DNA from: Heterobasidion occidentale
Lineage: Eukaryota; Basidiomycota; Agaricomycetes; Russulales; Bondarzewiaceae
Length of the DNA: 64,000 bases
Direction: 5' to 3'
Assembly (NCBI GenBank): GCA_039111635.1
Contig: JBCAQO010000006.1
Coordinates: forward strand, 1,116,001 to 1,180,000
A program made the translations under genes and the position numbers. The notes beneath the pieces are model-generated. The model made no database searches. It saw nothing but the letters and a program-made list of their open reading frames with translations, and was not told where the DNA came from. Positions 9,000 to 20,900 of the stretch are shown here, in pieces; position 1 is the first letter of the stretch, and every line of letters starts with the position of its first letter.

Positions 9000-11779
9000 A
9001 TGGCCGCCGTTACTTGTTGGCAAGCACGGCCGCTTGAAAACCTTCGCGAAATTCTCGATTCTCGTCGATCCCTACTGCACGGCGAGCAGGTTGACGCCCT
9101 AGATTGTCTCTGCGTTGCTCCATTCCGCAATCACGATGAATTATGGATCTCCACACCAAACATGGACTTTGTTCCGGAGGTCCCTGTGCACCCCGACGAC
9201 ACACCCTTCAGATATTTCGGAGACGGCATGCTTGGTGCATTTGAACATCTGAAGTGGCCACAAGCTTTCGACCCAGTGGAGCCCCATTCCTATGCTGCGC
9301 CCATGAACCCGAGACTGAAGGAACTCCAGAAGGTCGACGATCATCATGGCTTACGAGCACCGGACTTTCCAGTGGACGACAAAGAAGGCGGCCTTCCTCA
9401 ATTCGAAGATCCGGATGCTGCGTGGTTTTCCTTCAAAGGAACGGACTTTCGTATCTGCGAGGAGCTGCCGCGCGCTTCAGTAGGAATCTTGTATGAGACA
9501 GTGCTCTCCCGCCTGCGCAAAGCGATGTTGGAAGTGCGTAGGATAGGAGACGAAATTGGGGCTCAAGAGTTTCCCGAAGGCACTCCGGCTGCTGTAGTCA
9601 ATGCACACACGTCCAGCTACATGTACCAGAGACATCGATCTGAGGCCCTTTATCGTGCCTACGGTTCACTCTCGCAGATTCCAATGCCTTTCTCCGACAC
9701 CGTCTTATGGTTTCGTGAGTTTCAGCGTATCCTGCTTGAATTACGCGCCTGGATTATCTATATGCTGGTAGTGAAACCTCGTATGGAGGATCCTACGTTC
9801 GATTGCCCTCAACCTGTTCTTCCTCTTCGCGGTGTCATCACCTCAAGTTTGTCAATGCTTCGAGAGTTGTTCCGGATTGGGATCCCGGTTTGGTACATCC
9901 GGAGGCGCACCACTCTTACAACCCGCACACTTATCATCTCCGTCAAGACAGTCATCAGAACCGGCATCTCCTTCAGCTCATCACAGATTTTTGAATATGC
10001 CAACCATCGCACCAAGGCCCCTCTCTGGGTGGAGGCGTCACACGGTGAACCGTTACGCGGCACCATTCAAGACAGGCTGCGAAAGTTTAGCTTGACCAGT
10101 CGACCAATTCTACTACCGCTGGAGATCTATTCTCCTGCAACGGTTGGGGAAATCGAGCGGCAAAATCCGCCTGTGTGTCGGAATCATGCTATGTCAGGGC
10201 CGGATATTTCGCATGTCATAGTCGATGAAATCCCGACCGAGCGTGACGTCAATAGCGACGAGCGGCAGACCGCGATGATCAGCGCTTTCACTGGTAATGT
10301 TTATGGTAAGACTCGATTGACTAGGTCAGGCTTGTGTAACTGATGCACAATTTGTTTAAATAGCCGCTAAGCTTGTACGAGATGGTCCTCGTTTCATCGA
10401 TGACCCCGCTTGCACCATGTTTGAGACCACCACATCCGACTTTGTTGTGCTCGCGTCGGCCTATTCATCTAATGATCAGTGGCGTAGAAGTCTGTTGTCG
10501 AGGTCTCGCTCATCTGACAAGCGTGGTAAGTTCCCTGCGTTGCGCCTCTATGGTTTCATTGTCACGCAACACACACAGAACATCGCCCACCATCGCCCGA
10601 CGTGAAGAATGCTCCCAAGGTCCCAGATGTCCAATCAAACGCAAGTCATTCGCAAATTTCGAGTCCTCCGAAGACACTGGCGCCTCATAAGCAGCGTAGT
10701 AACAGCCATCGATGTCATGGTCCTTCTCCTAAAACAGGTCTCCGGGTTGTGCACCCCACTTGGCTTCCCCCACTCGCCCCGGGTTGGATAAGCGTCTTCG
10801 AAGAGACCATGGATTTGGACGATGATCCAAATATGGCCCTTCAGTATCCTCTCCCCCCATTCATCTGTTCTTTGCGGACAAAGGAGCCGTTTTTGGGCAT
10901 AGAGTTCACAACTGGCTACGCATTCGCATGTGGTGTCTGCTGGAGGTTCTATGCCCTTCTAACCACTGTATGGTCCTGATGACGACCAGCCAATGGAGGA
11001 TTGCATTAGAGGGGAGATATTACCTGCCAGACAACATGGTCAATTGTACCGTGAAGCCTCAATCCTCTTCACACGACATGGCTCGCTTACCACCATGGCC
11101 TCGCAAGACTAAAAAGGCTCGCTTGGAACCGCAAGTCGCGTCCAATGTCACCAGCGCTTCGTCGGTCGAGGTGCGCAAACGTAAGAAGGCCTTGGACAGA
11201 CGTGTTGCAGATCGGGTCGACATAGGTGTCCGATTCCTGGTGCACGCCGGATTCGCACCATACGATGACACTACATCTCCGCAATGGGGCAGAACCTTCG
11301 TCACTAGCAAGATGGCTCATGAGGATAAGGACCTCTGGGCTGAAGTAGTATGGGAGCTTTCGGTAGCTAATTTTCGTCTTGAACTCCTACAATTGGACAG
11401 GAAGGTTGTCATGGGTGTTTACTGTTACGAGGACAAACGGTATGCCGCCCAACGCGAAGGAAAAATCTGCCACATATGGGCCACGGGGGGTCTCAGCGTA
11501 GACTGGGAGCGTGAGAGTCGGTGGGTGGACCGACTTGTGATTGAAGATTGGGAGGCCAGGCGTGGTGCTGTGAAGGTAATGGCTGAAGTCCTCTGTGGAT
11601 GGCCCGGCGGAAGTAAGCTTATGTGGCACAAGGATTACGATTCTAATTTCAAAGCTTTCACAGACTTCGAGCATGCGGTGTTTCTCTTTTATACTGTCAC
11701 GTTTCACAAGCATTGTGGGAGACTCCCTATTATGCCTTTATCGCAGCCCAAATCCCTCGCTCGTCACGTACATTCATGA
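9000..11779 (+). CDS. Agaricomycete multicopy orphan-family protein, with one apparent frameshift
   Basis: As far as I recall, the protein resembles a large family repeated in Agaricomycete genomes with no known function; that is a memory-based call. ATG at 9000 (GCAGCCATGG context) starts MAAVTCWQARPLENL. Recognisable blocks: CVAPFRNHDELWISTPNMDF, PDDTPFRYFGDGMLG, LWFREFQRILLELRAW, FRIGIPVWYIRRR, then LWAEVVWELSVANFRLEL and FYTVTFHKHCGRLPI near the end. Introns at 10306-10363 and 10526-10578 keep frame. At the C6 run 10854-10859 the frame jumps: one more C would join ...MALQYPLPP to IHLFFADKGAVFGHRV. This is either a sequencing error, as seen elsewhere in this assembly, or a true pseudogene. 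No membrane or catalytic motif is visible. Confidence 0.65.
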
Positions 11780-12046
11780 TTTCGCATGTTTTTTTTGCCC
11801 TCTCACGCAATAGGTTCATGTCGCAAGTCTGATGCCATTCAGAATGATATACATGTATCAAACAACGCCGTGTCTCGGATCGTGAAAATGCCGTCTCTCG
11901 TATTCGAAGTACCTTTCAACCGTTCTTTTCGATCTACGAATGGTGACTAAACGGCGCTAATTAGAATGCGGAAGAAACCTACAAGCGCTCTCGGACTACC
12001 CCAGAAGCCTGACCTTCTGCATTTCAACACTCAAAACTGGCCGTCT

Positions 12047-14433
12047 TCAGTTTATCCATAGAGCACGGTCTACAGACACGTTGTGACGATCGATCTCTCG
12101 CTTCGCCTTCAAGACCTCAAGGCTCTTGCGTTCACTGTCCGTCTGATAACCTTCGGTTTGAGCGGAATCGGTCCGCGAATGTCGCGGCTTCGGCTTGAGT
12201 AATACATCGAGTAAGTCCAGCAATATGGCCTTGAAATGGATCTCTGCCCTCGTGTGTATATCCTCACGAAGCTCACGTGGCAGCGCGCAGGGGAACATGA
12301 AATTGTGATTCGGTTTCGCCAGCCACTTGCGCGCGCCTAATTCGGAATTCACGAAATGGCAGACAGGGCATGCGAGTTTAGACGTGCCGACGTAGCAGGG
12401 GTCTATGTCGCTCTGTAAATCTCCATGTCAATATTGGCATTGGAAGGTGTAGGGGGTGAAAACTTTCCGGATTAACACCATGTGCAGCAAGCAACATGCT
12501 CCCATTGTCCAGGTTCTTCCCGTCCAGGACGCTAGCCAAGAGACACTCGCAATGGATACTCCCTTGGAACATGGGAGTCGGCGATAGTAAATTCTTGCAG
12601 TGGCGGCTAATTGAGCTCCCCGCCTTCTCGGCGTCCCTCGTCATCAATAATTTGAGTTCGTCGATCACTGTCTTCGTGCGAGCAGTCTCGTCGTTCTCGC
12701 TCAATACCTCCTTCACCACCTCTTCCCAGGGTGCCATGTCTGTCCCAGGATGTTCGGCAGAAATGACAGTGTAAGTGATGTTCCGAAGATACTGTGCCGA
12801 ACCCACGAGACCGTGAACAGCGAATGGTATCACAACCTGTCGACGCAGCCACTGCTTGTATGCGTCAATCGGTGTCGAGCCCACAGTGACGAACATATCT
12901 GTATCATCGTCGTCCACCACTGCTTGTTCCTCCCACGTATTTGGCTGGCCCTGGGACTCTCTAGATGGTGTGGTATACTTGGGTTCTGTACCTGCGAAGG
13001 GATGGTCGAATATATCGGGAATGGCGAGAGTCAGGTAGTCTGCGAAAGCGTTGGAATATGCAAATGCTTCCAAAAGAGTGACATAAAGCCAGGTCTTGTT
13101 CATCATCGCGCCGAAATTGTCTGGCTGGGCTTTGGAAATCTCGTCCAAACAGGTCTGATAGCCTTTCAGAGCCAAGCACAAGGTATGATGGAAGGCCACG
13201 CATGTCTCCTTGACAAAAAGAACGTCATTGTTCTGCGCTCGGGTTTTCAACTCGAGTCCTCCGTGCTCCACGCCGAAAAGGTCGATGCCCCACCAACGTG
13301 CTATGAGCTCTCCAGAAAGGACTTGGTCCCGTTCTTTGCGTAATGTAGACTTCTTCTTGAATAGTTCAGGCAATCTGTCAGGTTCGGCATTCAAGATCTT
13401 GCTGAGGAAGGCGGTAGACATCGTACACCTGAGTCGAGAGCGCATCTTGCGGTAGCCACGAGAAACGACGTGAACGCCCAGGCTGTAAGGTGTGGTGTCC
13501 TCTTTCTTGAGTAACTCGATCACCTCCGAGACGTGCTCATCAAACTTCATGCTTTATGAACTATGTCAGAAAGGTTATCATTCGATAGAAAGTTCGCACT
13601 CACTTCTTTTGTTCATTTAACATGGCCTTTGTAAATGGCACGACATCCTGTCCCCGATCCTCCTCATTCGTCTCCGATTTACCCTTCATTGCTACTGACC
13701 GATTCATCTTCCCTCTCGACGGCTCTGTCGCCCCGTCCTCGCCTCTGAGCTTATGCTCCTTGTGGTCATCGCCTCATCTGTCGCAGCAGTTGTCCTCGTC
13801 CTCACTTGAGACTCTGTCTCCAATCTCACTCTCTTCTCCACTTTCGCTTGAACCTCCGATTTCAGAACTTTCTTTCCCTTCTCCGCGCCCGTCCCCGTCG
13901 TCTTCGTCTTTGCTGCGAGATCGGTCTTCCCTCTCGCCTCATTGGGGTGTGTCGGATTGGTGGTAATGATGCAGTTATGCATTACTTGGTCTTCCGCGCA
14001 TTCTATGGAAGCGTCTATGTCGCGTTGATGTGAGACCGAGACGACGAGGCTGACGTTAGCGCCCCTCTGCATACCTGCCGCCACAGCCACCACTTCGCGG
14101 TCTCTGACAAGCAGTGTAGCAAGCTGATCGAGCAATCGGTGCTGTGACTGGGGCCTTTCGACGACTTGTCTCTTGTCTTTGTAGACCGTCTGCGTCTGGG
14201 ATAGCGAATTATTTTGTCCTCGAAGATAAAGGATAACCATGATCAAGGTGGTGATGGTTTTGAACTTGTTGATCTTGTTGACCAGGGACTCGGACGCGTT
14301 CATGATTTCGACGATAGTAAAGGCGGGGAATGGGAACTGAAGCTCGGAGACAGGACGTAGTAAGCAAAGGTAGCAGTGAATGTGGGGTGACGCCATATTG
14401 ACCTTCACTTACTAATATATACGTCGATTGCAT
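12047..14433 (-). CDS. OTT_1508-like deaminase-fold protein
   Basis: Predicted member of the nucleic-acid/nucleotide deaminase superfamily, OTT_1508-like group, which includes basidiomycete expansions. The zinc-site motifs are visible: SIHCECLLASVL (His-Cys-Glu) and, one intron later, GTSKLACPVCHF (Cys-x2-Cys). The substrate is unknown. The gene reads right to left: ATG at 14433 (MQSTYIL), intron 14337-14412, a long exon with QHRLLDQLATLLVRDREVV, a Lys/Glu-rich linker with one or two short introns near 13700-13850, then MKFDEHVSEVIELLKKEDTT from 13550 and a 390-codon exon. The last exon ends DRALWIN with TGA at 12047-12049. The linker junctions are the weak part of the model. It lies between the orphan-family gene and a transposase, in a lineage-specific island. 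Confidence 0.75.
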
Positions 14434-15209
14434 CCGGAAGAGACGCGGAAGATTGATCAGGGACTATCCTGGACTATCTCGGTCAATCGCCAGTGTTCAG
14501 ACAGACTCAGCAGTGCCTCAGCATCGCTTTCTCTTGATTTTAAAAATACGAAAAAATGACAGGTTGTATTCCAAGAAGCTAAGATAGGTACTGTATGTGC
14601 AACAATTGGTGGGTAGAAACACTAAAATGAGCCTGGCCGCTACAAAGAAATCGGTTGCAACTCCGATGGAGCTCGTGCCGGCAGAATCCGTCACACGTGA
14701 CGGCTACAACTCCCCTTTCCAACTCTTCACCCATCGCTGGCCCATCTTTGCTTCATTTAACTGTATACTCCCCAAGGATGGCACCTCTTCCATGGCACCT
14801 CTTCCATGTCATCTCCGAACGGCGCTTGCTCATTGCAGGCATTGTTTGGTCATCAGCAGCTGGCTCCTTGCTCATTGCAGGGTGTTAGACTGTCTCTGTC
14901 TCAACGGCGTTTGGAGCCTCTCCAGGCACTCATCGGTGGTTCGGATGTTAGAGGGTTTTGTGGTACAAGACGGTTGACCGTAAAAATGTGATGAGCACTT
15001 TCTGGTCTTGGGTTTCTGAGTAGTCTTCTCCTCATAGAAGCTATTCTACTTCACTACAGCGCATAACGATTTGAGATCCGATCGGCAAAACACATCTTAG
15101 CGAGCGAGCGAGTCATGTCTTTCTACATATAAGCTGACAGACCATCGCTTGCGCTGAAAGTCCCCACCCGCGCTTGTATCATTCGACCTCCTCTGGCCAC
15201 ACGATTTTC
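14434..15209. other. Intergenic with short repeats
   Basis: No supported gene. It contains the second pair of TTGCTCATTGCAGG repeats and a tandem GGCACCTCTTCCAT duplication near 14780-14810, then the upstream region of the transposase gene. Confidence 0.5.
14826..14881 (+). repeat. Direct-repeat pair TTGCTCATTGCAGG (copy B)
   Basis: The 14-mer occurs at 14826-14839 and 14868-14881, 42 bp apart, 6.0 kb downstream of the matching pair at 8821/8867 and in the same orientation. The two pairs bracket the orphan-family and deaminase genes. Confidence 0.6.
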
Positions 15210-18200
15210 ATGGAATTGCCGCCGGCTTTCAGCGAGTCTTGTGTTTGCGGAAGGTCATTCTCGCTGCCATCGGCGCTCACTTACCACAGGCGCACATGTC
15301 AGAAAACCAAGAAAAGGTTTTCTGAGGCGCTAGCAAAAGCCAAAGAAGTGTGGGCTGCGAAGAAACGTCGTCGAACGGATGCTGATGGATCCAGAGCAGT
15401 TTTGGAGACAGCACCGTTGGTCGCGGAGGTCTTGGAGCCAGCATTGTCGATCGCAGAGGTCCCTACACCAGCTGTACAACAGGTGAGTTTACATCTCAAA
15501 GTTTCGCCCTCATCTGTATCTTAAGGTTTTCAGTCTATTCCACAGTCGTCCTCCGCAAATCAAGATGACCCAAACCTTTCTCTGGCAGAACGCAGGCCTC
15601 GTAGAGCAAATACCAGGCTTCCTAAACGTTATCGTGACATGTTGCCTCAGCCCCCGGCAGCTTTACCCGTTCAGTTGCAGTCGCTATCAGAGCCATCTTC
15701 TTCCGCGTCTATAACTCCGATGCAGTCGCCTCCCACCGTAGCCCTCTCTTCCGATCCACCTCAGGTGATTCAAAAGTCTTTGCGACAGATCTTGAAGTCT
15801 CCCCGAAACATTTTTGGGTTGTTTCGTCAGTATCATGCCACTGACTTTCCAGCACACGATCCCGAACGAGTCGCTGAAAAGCCTGCTTTGTCAACGCAGG
15901 ATGACTCGAATGCCCTCCCTGAGTCTTCTTCTGCGCCGTCATTCTATCCTTATCCCAATCGCTCGTCATTTCTTCTCGGTGAATGGTACTGGAACGATGG
16001 AGTACGAAAATCTCAATCGAGTTTCAAAAATCTCATCGACATCGTCGGCAGTACCGATTTTCGCCCGGAGGACGTCAGAAAAACGCCATGGAGCAGTATT
16101 GATCGCAAGCTGGCTGGTCAGGATGAGGATAATTGGGAGGACGAACAAGAGGAGGATGGGTGGATACACGACACCGTCAAGATATCTATCCCGTTCCACA
16201 AGAAATGTCTTCAACCAGGGGCGCAGGATTATGTCGTCACAAGTTTCCATCATCGACGGTTAGTGTCTGTGATTAAGGAAAAGATCACCAACCCGACAAC
16301 CTTTCCCCACTTACATCTCGAGCCATATAAACTGCTATGCCAACCTGGTAGTGCTCCAGAGGCAGTACAAGTCCACGGAGAAGCCTATACATCAGAGGCT
16401 TTTTTGGATGCACACAACGCTCTGCAGGAAAGTCCAGGAGAACCAGGGTGTAGCCTTGAAAGAGTTGTCGCCGCGCTGATGTTTGCATCAGACGGCACTC
16501 ATCTTTCGACCTTCGGCGATGCCAAACTGTGGCCTGCCTATCTTGCACTTGGCAATGAATCGAAGTATCGCCGGTGTAAACCATCTTGTCGTTCCTTCAC
16601 TCATATAGCTTACTTCGAAAAGGTAAATCGCTTCCATTCTACAGACGAACGACACTGACGAAACGAAATAGCTCCCGGACGCTTTCAAGGATTTTGCTGC
16701 CGAAAGAATTGGAGGAAAGGGACCCAACAGCGCTTTCATGGCCCATTGTCAGCGCGATATGTTACAGGCCCAATGGAGGCTACTCCTTGACGACGAATTT
16801 CTGCATGCCTATGCGCACGGCATTGTCATTGAGTGTTGTGATGGAGTCAAACGACGGTTCTATCCTCGAATATTCACTTACTCTGCTGACTATCCTGAAA
16901 AGTCTGTTTTTCCCCTTTTTGATATCACGGAGTACCCCATCACTCAATCATGTGTCCCAGGATCATTCTCGCCAGCATACGAAATCTCGGTGGTTGTCCT
17001 TGCCCACGTTGCCTGATTCCTCTATCCCGGGTGCATAACATCGGTATGCCTCAGGATATGGCACAACGGGTGTCACTGGCTCGCGTGGATGACCAACACC
17101 GTCGGGTTGTTGTGTCGCTTGCTCGGGAAATAATCTATCACAAAAATTTTGCAGTAAACAGTTCTGCCGTAGAAAAGCTGTTGAAGCCAGAATCTTTGGT
17201 CCCAACAACAGTAAGTTTCTCGCTCTATGGCGTGAACATCCAAGTAAGCTAAACATTCATCTAGAATGCATTCTCGGAAAGACTGGCACCGCTTGGTTTC
17301 AACATGTTTGACATGTTTGTTGTCGATCTCTTGCACGAAATTGAGCTTGGCGTGTGGAAGTCATTGTTTATACACCTTCTCCGCATCCTCGATTGCGAGG
17401 ACGAAGGGCTAAAGCACATCTTAGACCGAAGGTATGCAGAGTCTTGTCGTCAACGACCAGGTGGCTCAATCTTCACTCCCGTACCGACAGGTACCTTCGT
17501 TCGGTAGAGATGCGATCAAACGTATATCTAGAAATGCTTCCGAATTGAAGAGGATGGCTGCCCGAGACTATGAAGACCTTCTACAGGTAGGATCAGTTCT
17601 CCTTGACTGGTGTTTTCGTTCTGAGATCTGCTGCAGTGTTCAATCCCCGTCTTCGAAGGACTCCTGCCTGAACCGCACAATCACCAGATCTTGCAGCTCT
17701 TGTTTGTACTGACTCACTGGCATGGACTGGCAAAACTTCGAATGCACACCGATCACACCCTTTCCCTTTTAGCTACGCTGACCGCTGTTTTGGGAGAGCG
17801 TCTTCGAGAATTTGTCGACAACACATGCTCTGCTTTCAATACTCGGGAGCTCGCAAAAGAGAGCGCTGCTCGACAACGACGCCAGCAAAATAAAATGGCC
17901 AAACTTCCTCGTCCTGCATCTGTGCTCGCAAGCAGTTCAGCGGATACAGCCAGAAAGCCCAAGTCATTCAATTTGGAAACTTACAAGATTCACTCTCTTG
18001 GTGACTATGTTCGATCTATTATAGCATTTGGGACAACAGATTCATATTCTTCTCAATCGGTCCGTGCCTGTTTTTCTCTGTGTGCTTCCTGCGAATATTG
18101 ACACATTCACAGGGTGAACGTGAACATCTTAGACCCAAAGGTAGTTTCTTGCGTACAAGCGGCAAAAATTATACAAAGCAACTCACACAGATCGAACGAC

Positions 18201-19418
18201 GTGAGACTCGCATCCGCCAGCTTTCCTATAAACACGGCAAACAAGAGTCCGTCTCGAAGGATTTGAAACAGCGGTATCATATTGGCGAAACGGAAAAGTG
18301 CCCTGTGGTTCTTCCTCTCTTTTTACAGCGAAATTCAGGAGATCCCGCCATCAAAGTACGTTGATCATTTTCTCATGTGAAACTATCAGACACTTATGAT
18401 CTTCAGGAATTCTTGTCCAAGCTCAGGGCTCATCTTCTTCCGCGCATACAAACTGTGTTACAGGTCGAAGCCGCTACGCTTCCTGAGTATTTGAGGACTG
18501 AAATTCCAGTCCGGGACCCTACAAAGCGGGACGACTGCGATCTCATCTTCTTCAAGCACGACAAGCTCTATTTGCACAAGTTAGCGCGTTTCAATTACAC
18601 GACTTACGATGTTCAACGAGGACAGGACAACATTCATCCAGGTCACTCTCGCAGCAATGTCATGGTGTTGGCTAACGTGGATTCCGATGCAACAAGTCAT
18701 CATTTTTGGTATGCGCAAGTCCTTGGAATTTACCATGCAAATGTTATCTACACCGGCTCCGGCATGTTGGATTACTGCCCTCGTCGTATGGACTTCTTGT
18801 GGGTCAGATGGTATGAGACCATGCCTGCGACGGACGATGGTTGGGACACTTGCGAATTAGATTGTCTCCGCTTTCCCCCTTTGAACAGGGAGGATTCCTT
18901 TGGATTTTTAGACCCAGTAGACGTTCTCCGGGAATGTCACATTATCCCAGCGTTCGCAAAAGGTCCTCGGCATGCAGATGGGATGGGTCTCTCCCGATGT
19001 GCCAAGGACGGACAGGACTGGAAGGCTTACTATGTGAATCGGTGAGTGAACATCGTACTCGGCATATGAAAGCCCGACTCACGGTCTCGCGTCTAGGTTT
19101 GCTGATCGTGATATTCTGATGCGTTATCACTGGGGTATGGGCATTGGGCACATTCATGCCCACGAACGATCAACTCCTGTCATTCCTTCTGGACGACAAG
19201 GGCCCTTGGAATTTCTTGAGGAACCAGAGCCCACGACACGGGTGCCCGATCTTCAGGATACGGATATGGAGGAGAGAGAAGACCCAGAGCTGGCCTTGGA
19301 AGATCGTGAGGCAGAGGGATGGGAGGATGTGTCAGATTCAGAGGAATCCATGGAAGATCCGGAAAGTGTAGATGAGGACACAACGATGTTTGATGCCGAG
19401 GACATGGTGTTTTCATAA
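15210..19418 (+). CDS. Plavaka-family transposase (Agaricomycete DNA transposon)
   Basis: Multi-exon transposase. It starts MELPPAFSESCVCGRSFSLP with a C2H2-like finger (CVCG...HRRTC). Later blocks are PRIFTYSADYPEK; LGGCPCPRCLIPLSRVHN; MFVVDLLHEIELGVWKSLF, probably carrying a catalytic acidic residue; and YEDLL. Then come EHLRPKGSFLRT, KQLTQIERRETRIRQL, FNYTTYDVQRGQDNI, RRMDFLWVRWYE, FGFLDPVDVLRECHIIPAFA and YYVNRFADRDILMRYHWGMG, diagnostic of the family. Supported introns: 15483-15545, 16623-16671, 16902-16960 and 17211-17264, with more near 18050, 18360 and 19045. One junction near 17430 (before YRQVPSFGRDAI) could not be resolved and may hide an indel. The acidic tail ends at 19418. It looks full-length and perhaps recently active. 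I found no terminal inverted repeats by eye. Confidence 0.88.
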
Positions 19419-20227
19419 TTCTATTGCACGATTCTTCAATAATCACATCTACGTACATCTCTTAATCAGGGAGGGCTGGGAAAGTAACACCCCACACCCC
19501 TGGCATGATTCTACTGGAATGGGGGCCGACGAGGGAGCGGGGAGCAGAGAGGCCCAGGAACGACCTGAGGACGGATGCAGGAGCCTCTCATCCGAGTGTG
19601 AGCGAGTCAGCCGCGCTCCTGGGACTTGCGGAGGGATTCGACGAGGGAGCGGGGAGCAGGGCGGCCGAGGAATGACGTGCGGACTGTGGCCGCAGCGAGG
19701 ACGGGGCGCGCGTGTCGAGCGTATGCGAGTGACGTGACTACGGCCGCGATGTGACAGGTGCGTTACGACGCGTTTCCTGGTCACGCGACACATAACGCTT
19801 ACGAAATATTCATCTAAAACCTCTAATCGCTAGGTCATCAGGAATTCTTCACAGATACGGATGCACTGGCGACATTAGAATCTTTATCTGTCAAAATGGG
19901 ACATTGTTACGAGTCTTCACTGTGTATCGTGCGTTCTGTACAGAGCGTTGCCGTTACTGATTTTTATTTGTACAGTATAAGCCATTAGCGTGCGTCGTGA
20001 CTTACTGATCACTCTGATAGATGTCTTGCAGACCGCGAGCGGTGTGGGATATATCCCTAATTGCATTGTCTGTCGCGAGAAAATCAAAGAAGCGCGTACA
20101 AACGAACACCACCGTTAAACTCTGAACGTGCAAACGTTTGCACGCAACCTGCACTCTGTCAAGAGCTTCCATCAACAAACATCCTCAACTACTACACCCT
20201 CTGAACACGGTCAATCACAGAATCAAC
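19419..20227. other. GC-rich region downstream of the transposase
   Basis: No gene is supported. A GC-rich tract (about 19480-19760) contains two identical 21-bp direct repeats at 19527-19547 and 19639-19659. They could be subterminal repeats of the transposon. Confidence 0.5.
19527..19659 (+). repeat. Two identical 21-bp direct repeats, 112 bp apart
   Basis: The copies at 19527-19547 and 19639-19659 both start CGACGAGGGAGCGG and lie in otherwise different GC-rich sequence. The position about 110-240 bp after the transposase stop fits subterminal transposase-binding repeats. That role is inferred. Confidence 0.6.
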
Positions 20228-20790
20228 ATGACACGCTATCATAAGGGAAGGAGGGGGACAAGGTGAGCACACAGCACGCTGTGTTCTGCGCTAGCGTCGC
20301 TAACGATCACGCTTGTTAGAAACACTCGCTCGAGGTGAGCATCTCTCGTTTTCACTGGACCATGGGAGTGAAACCGCTGGTACTAGGCGCGTGCTGACGC
20401 TGCGGAAAGAGCGTGCATCGGAACCGACAGTCTCGTGGGCGTTTTCGGAACACTATAGCGCGAACGCGGAGGAGAAGTCAAGGGTAGAGTCACTTGTCCG
20501 AGAGTTTCTCCGCCACGCTGGGCCCGAAGCCCTACGCGATGTAGGAGCCGTGTGCATTCGGTGAGTTTGGATTTCACTCGCTGTTTGATTCTCTTTCATA
20601 GTGCTCTCTCCTTAGGTCCACTATGCATACGTCGGACGATGAAGTAGAACACGTCCAGGTGCGCGTATACGCGAAGGACGGACGGCGTTTGCGCATCAGG
20701 AAAGGGGGAAAGGATCGATGGGCATCCTTGCATATCCCCAACGATCGTGGTCTCTGGGTGCCAATCGTCTTCGTTGAAAAGAACGCCTAA
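20228..20790 (+). CDS. Small four-exon orphan protein (about 132 residues)
   Basis: Unrecognised family. Exons 20228-20262, 20320-20334 (a 15-base micro-exon), 20387-20560 and 20616-20790 all have GTGAG donors and TAG acceptors and keep one frame. The protein starts MTRYHKGRRGTRNTRSRRVL, a very basic N-terminus that may be a nuclear or nucleic-acid-binding signal. A helical part (KSRVESLVREFLRHAG) follows, and the protein ends RGLWVPIVFVEKNA with TAA at 20788. The C-terminal stretch VRVYAKDGRRLRIRKGGKDR looks like a small beta domain. The consistency of the four splice sites is the main evidence. It lies between the transposase and the ACR3 gene. Confidence 0.55.
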
Positions 20791-20900
20791 ATGTCACGTC
20801 TTCCCATCCAAGTCGTCCCTACAATCTGATTGTCGTTGTACTCTATTTACTTCTTGGTCATGCGCTGTACACTAACTATTTCTTGATCATGCGTTGACAT

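Noticed and set aside
14597..14977. 126-codon plus frame over the short repeats
   Set aside because: Runs through the TTGCTCATTGCAGG repeats and a tandem duplication; no family features.
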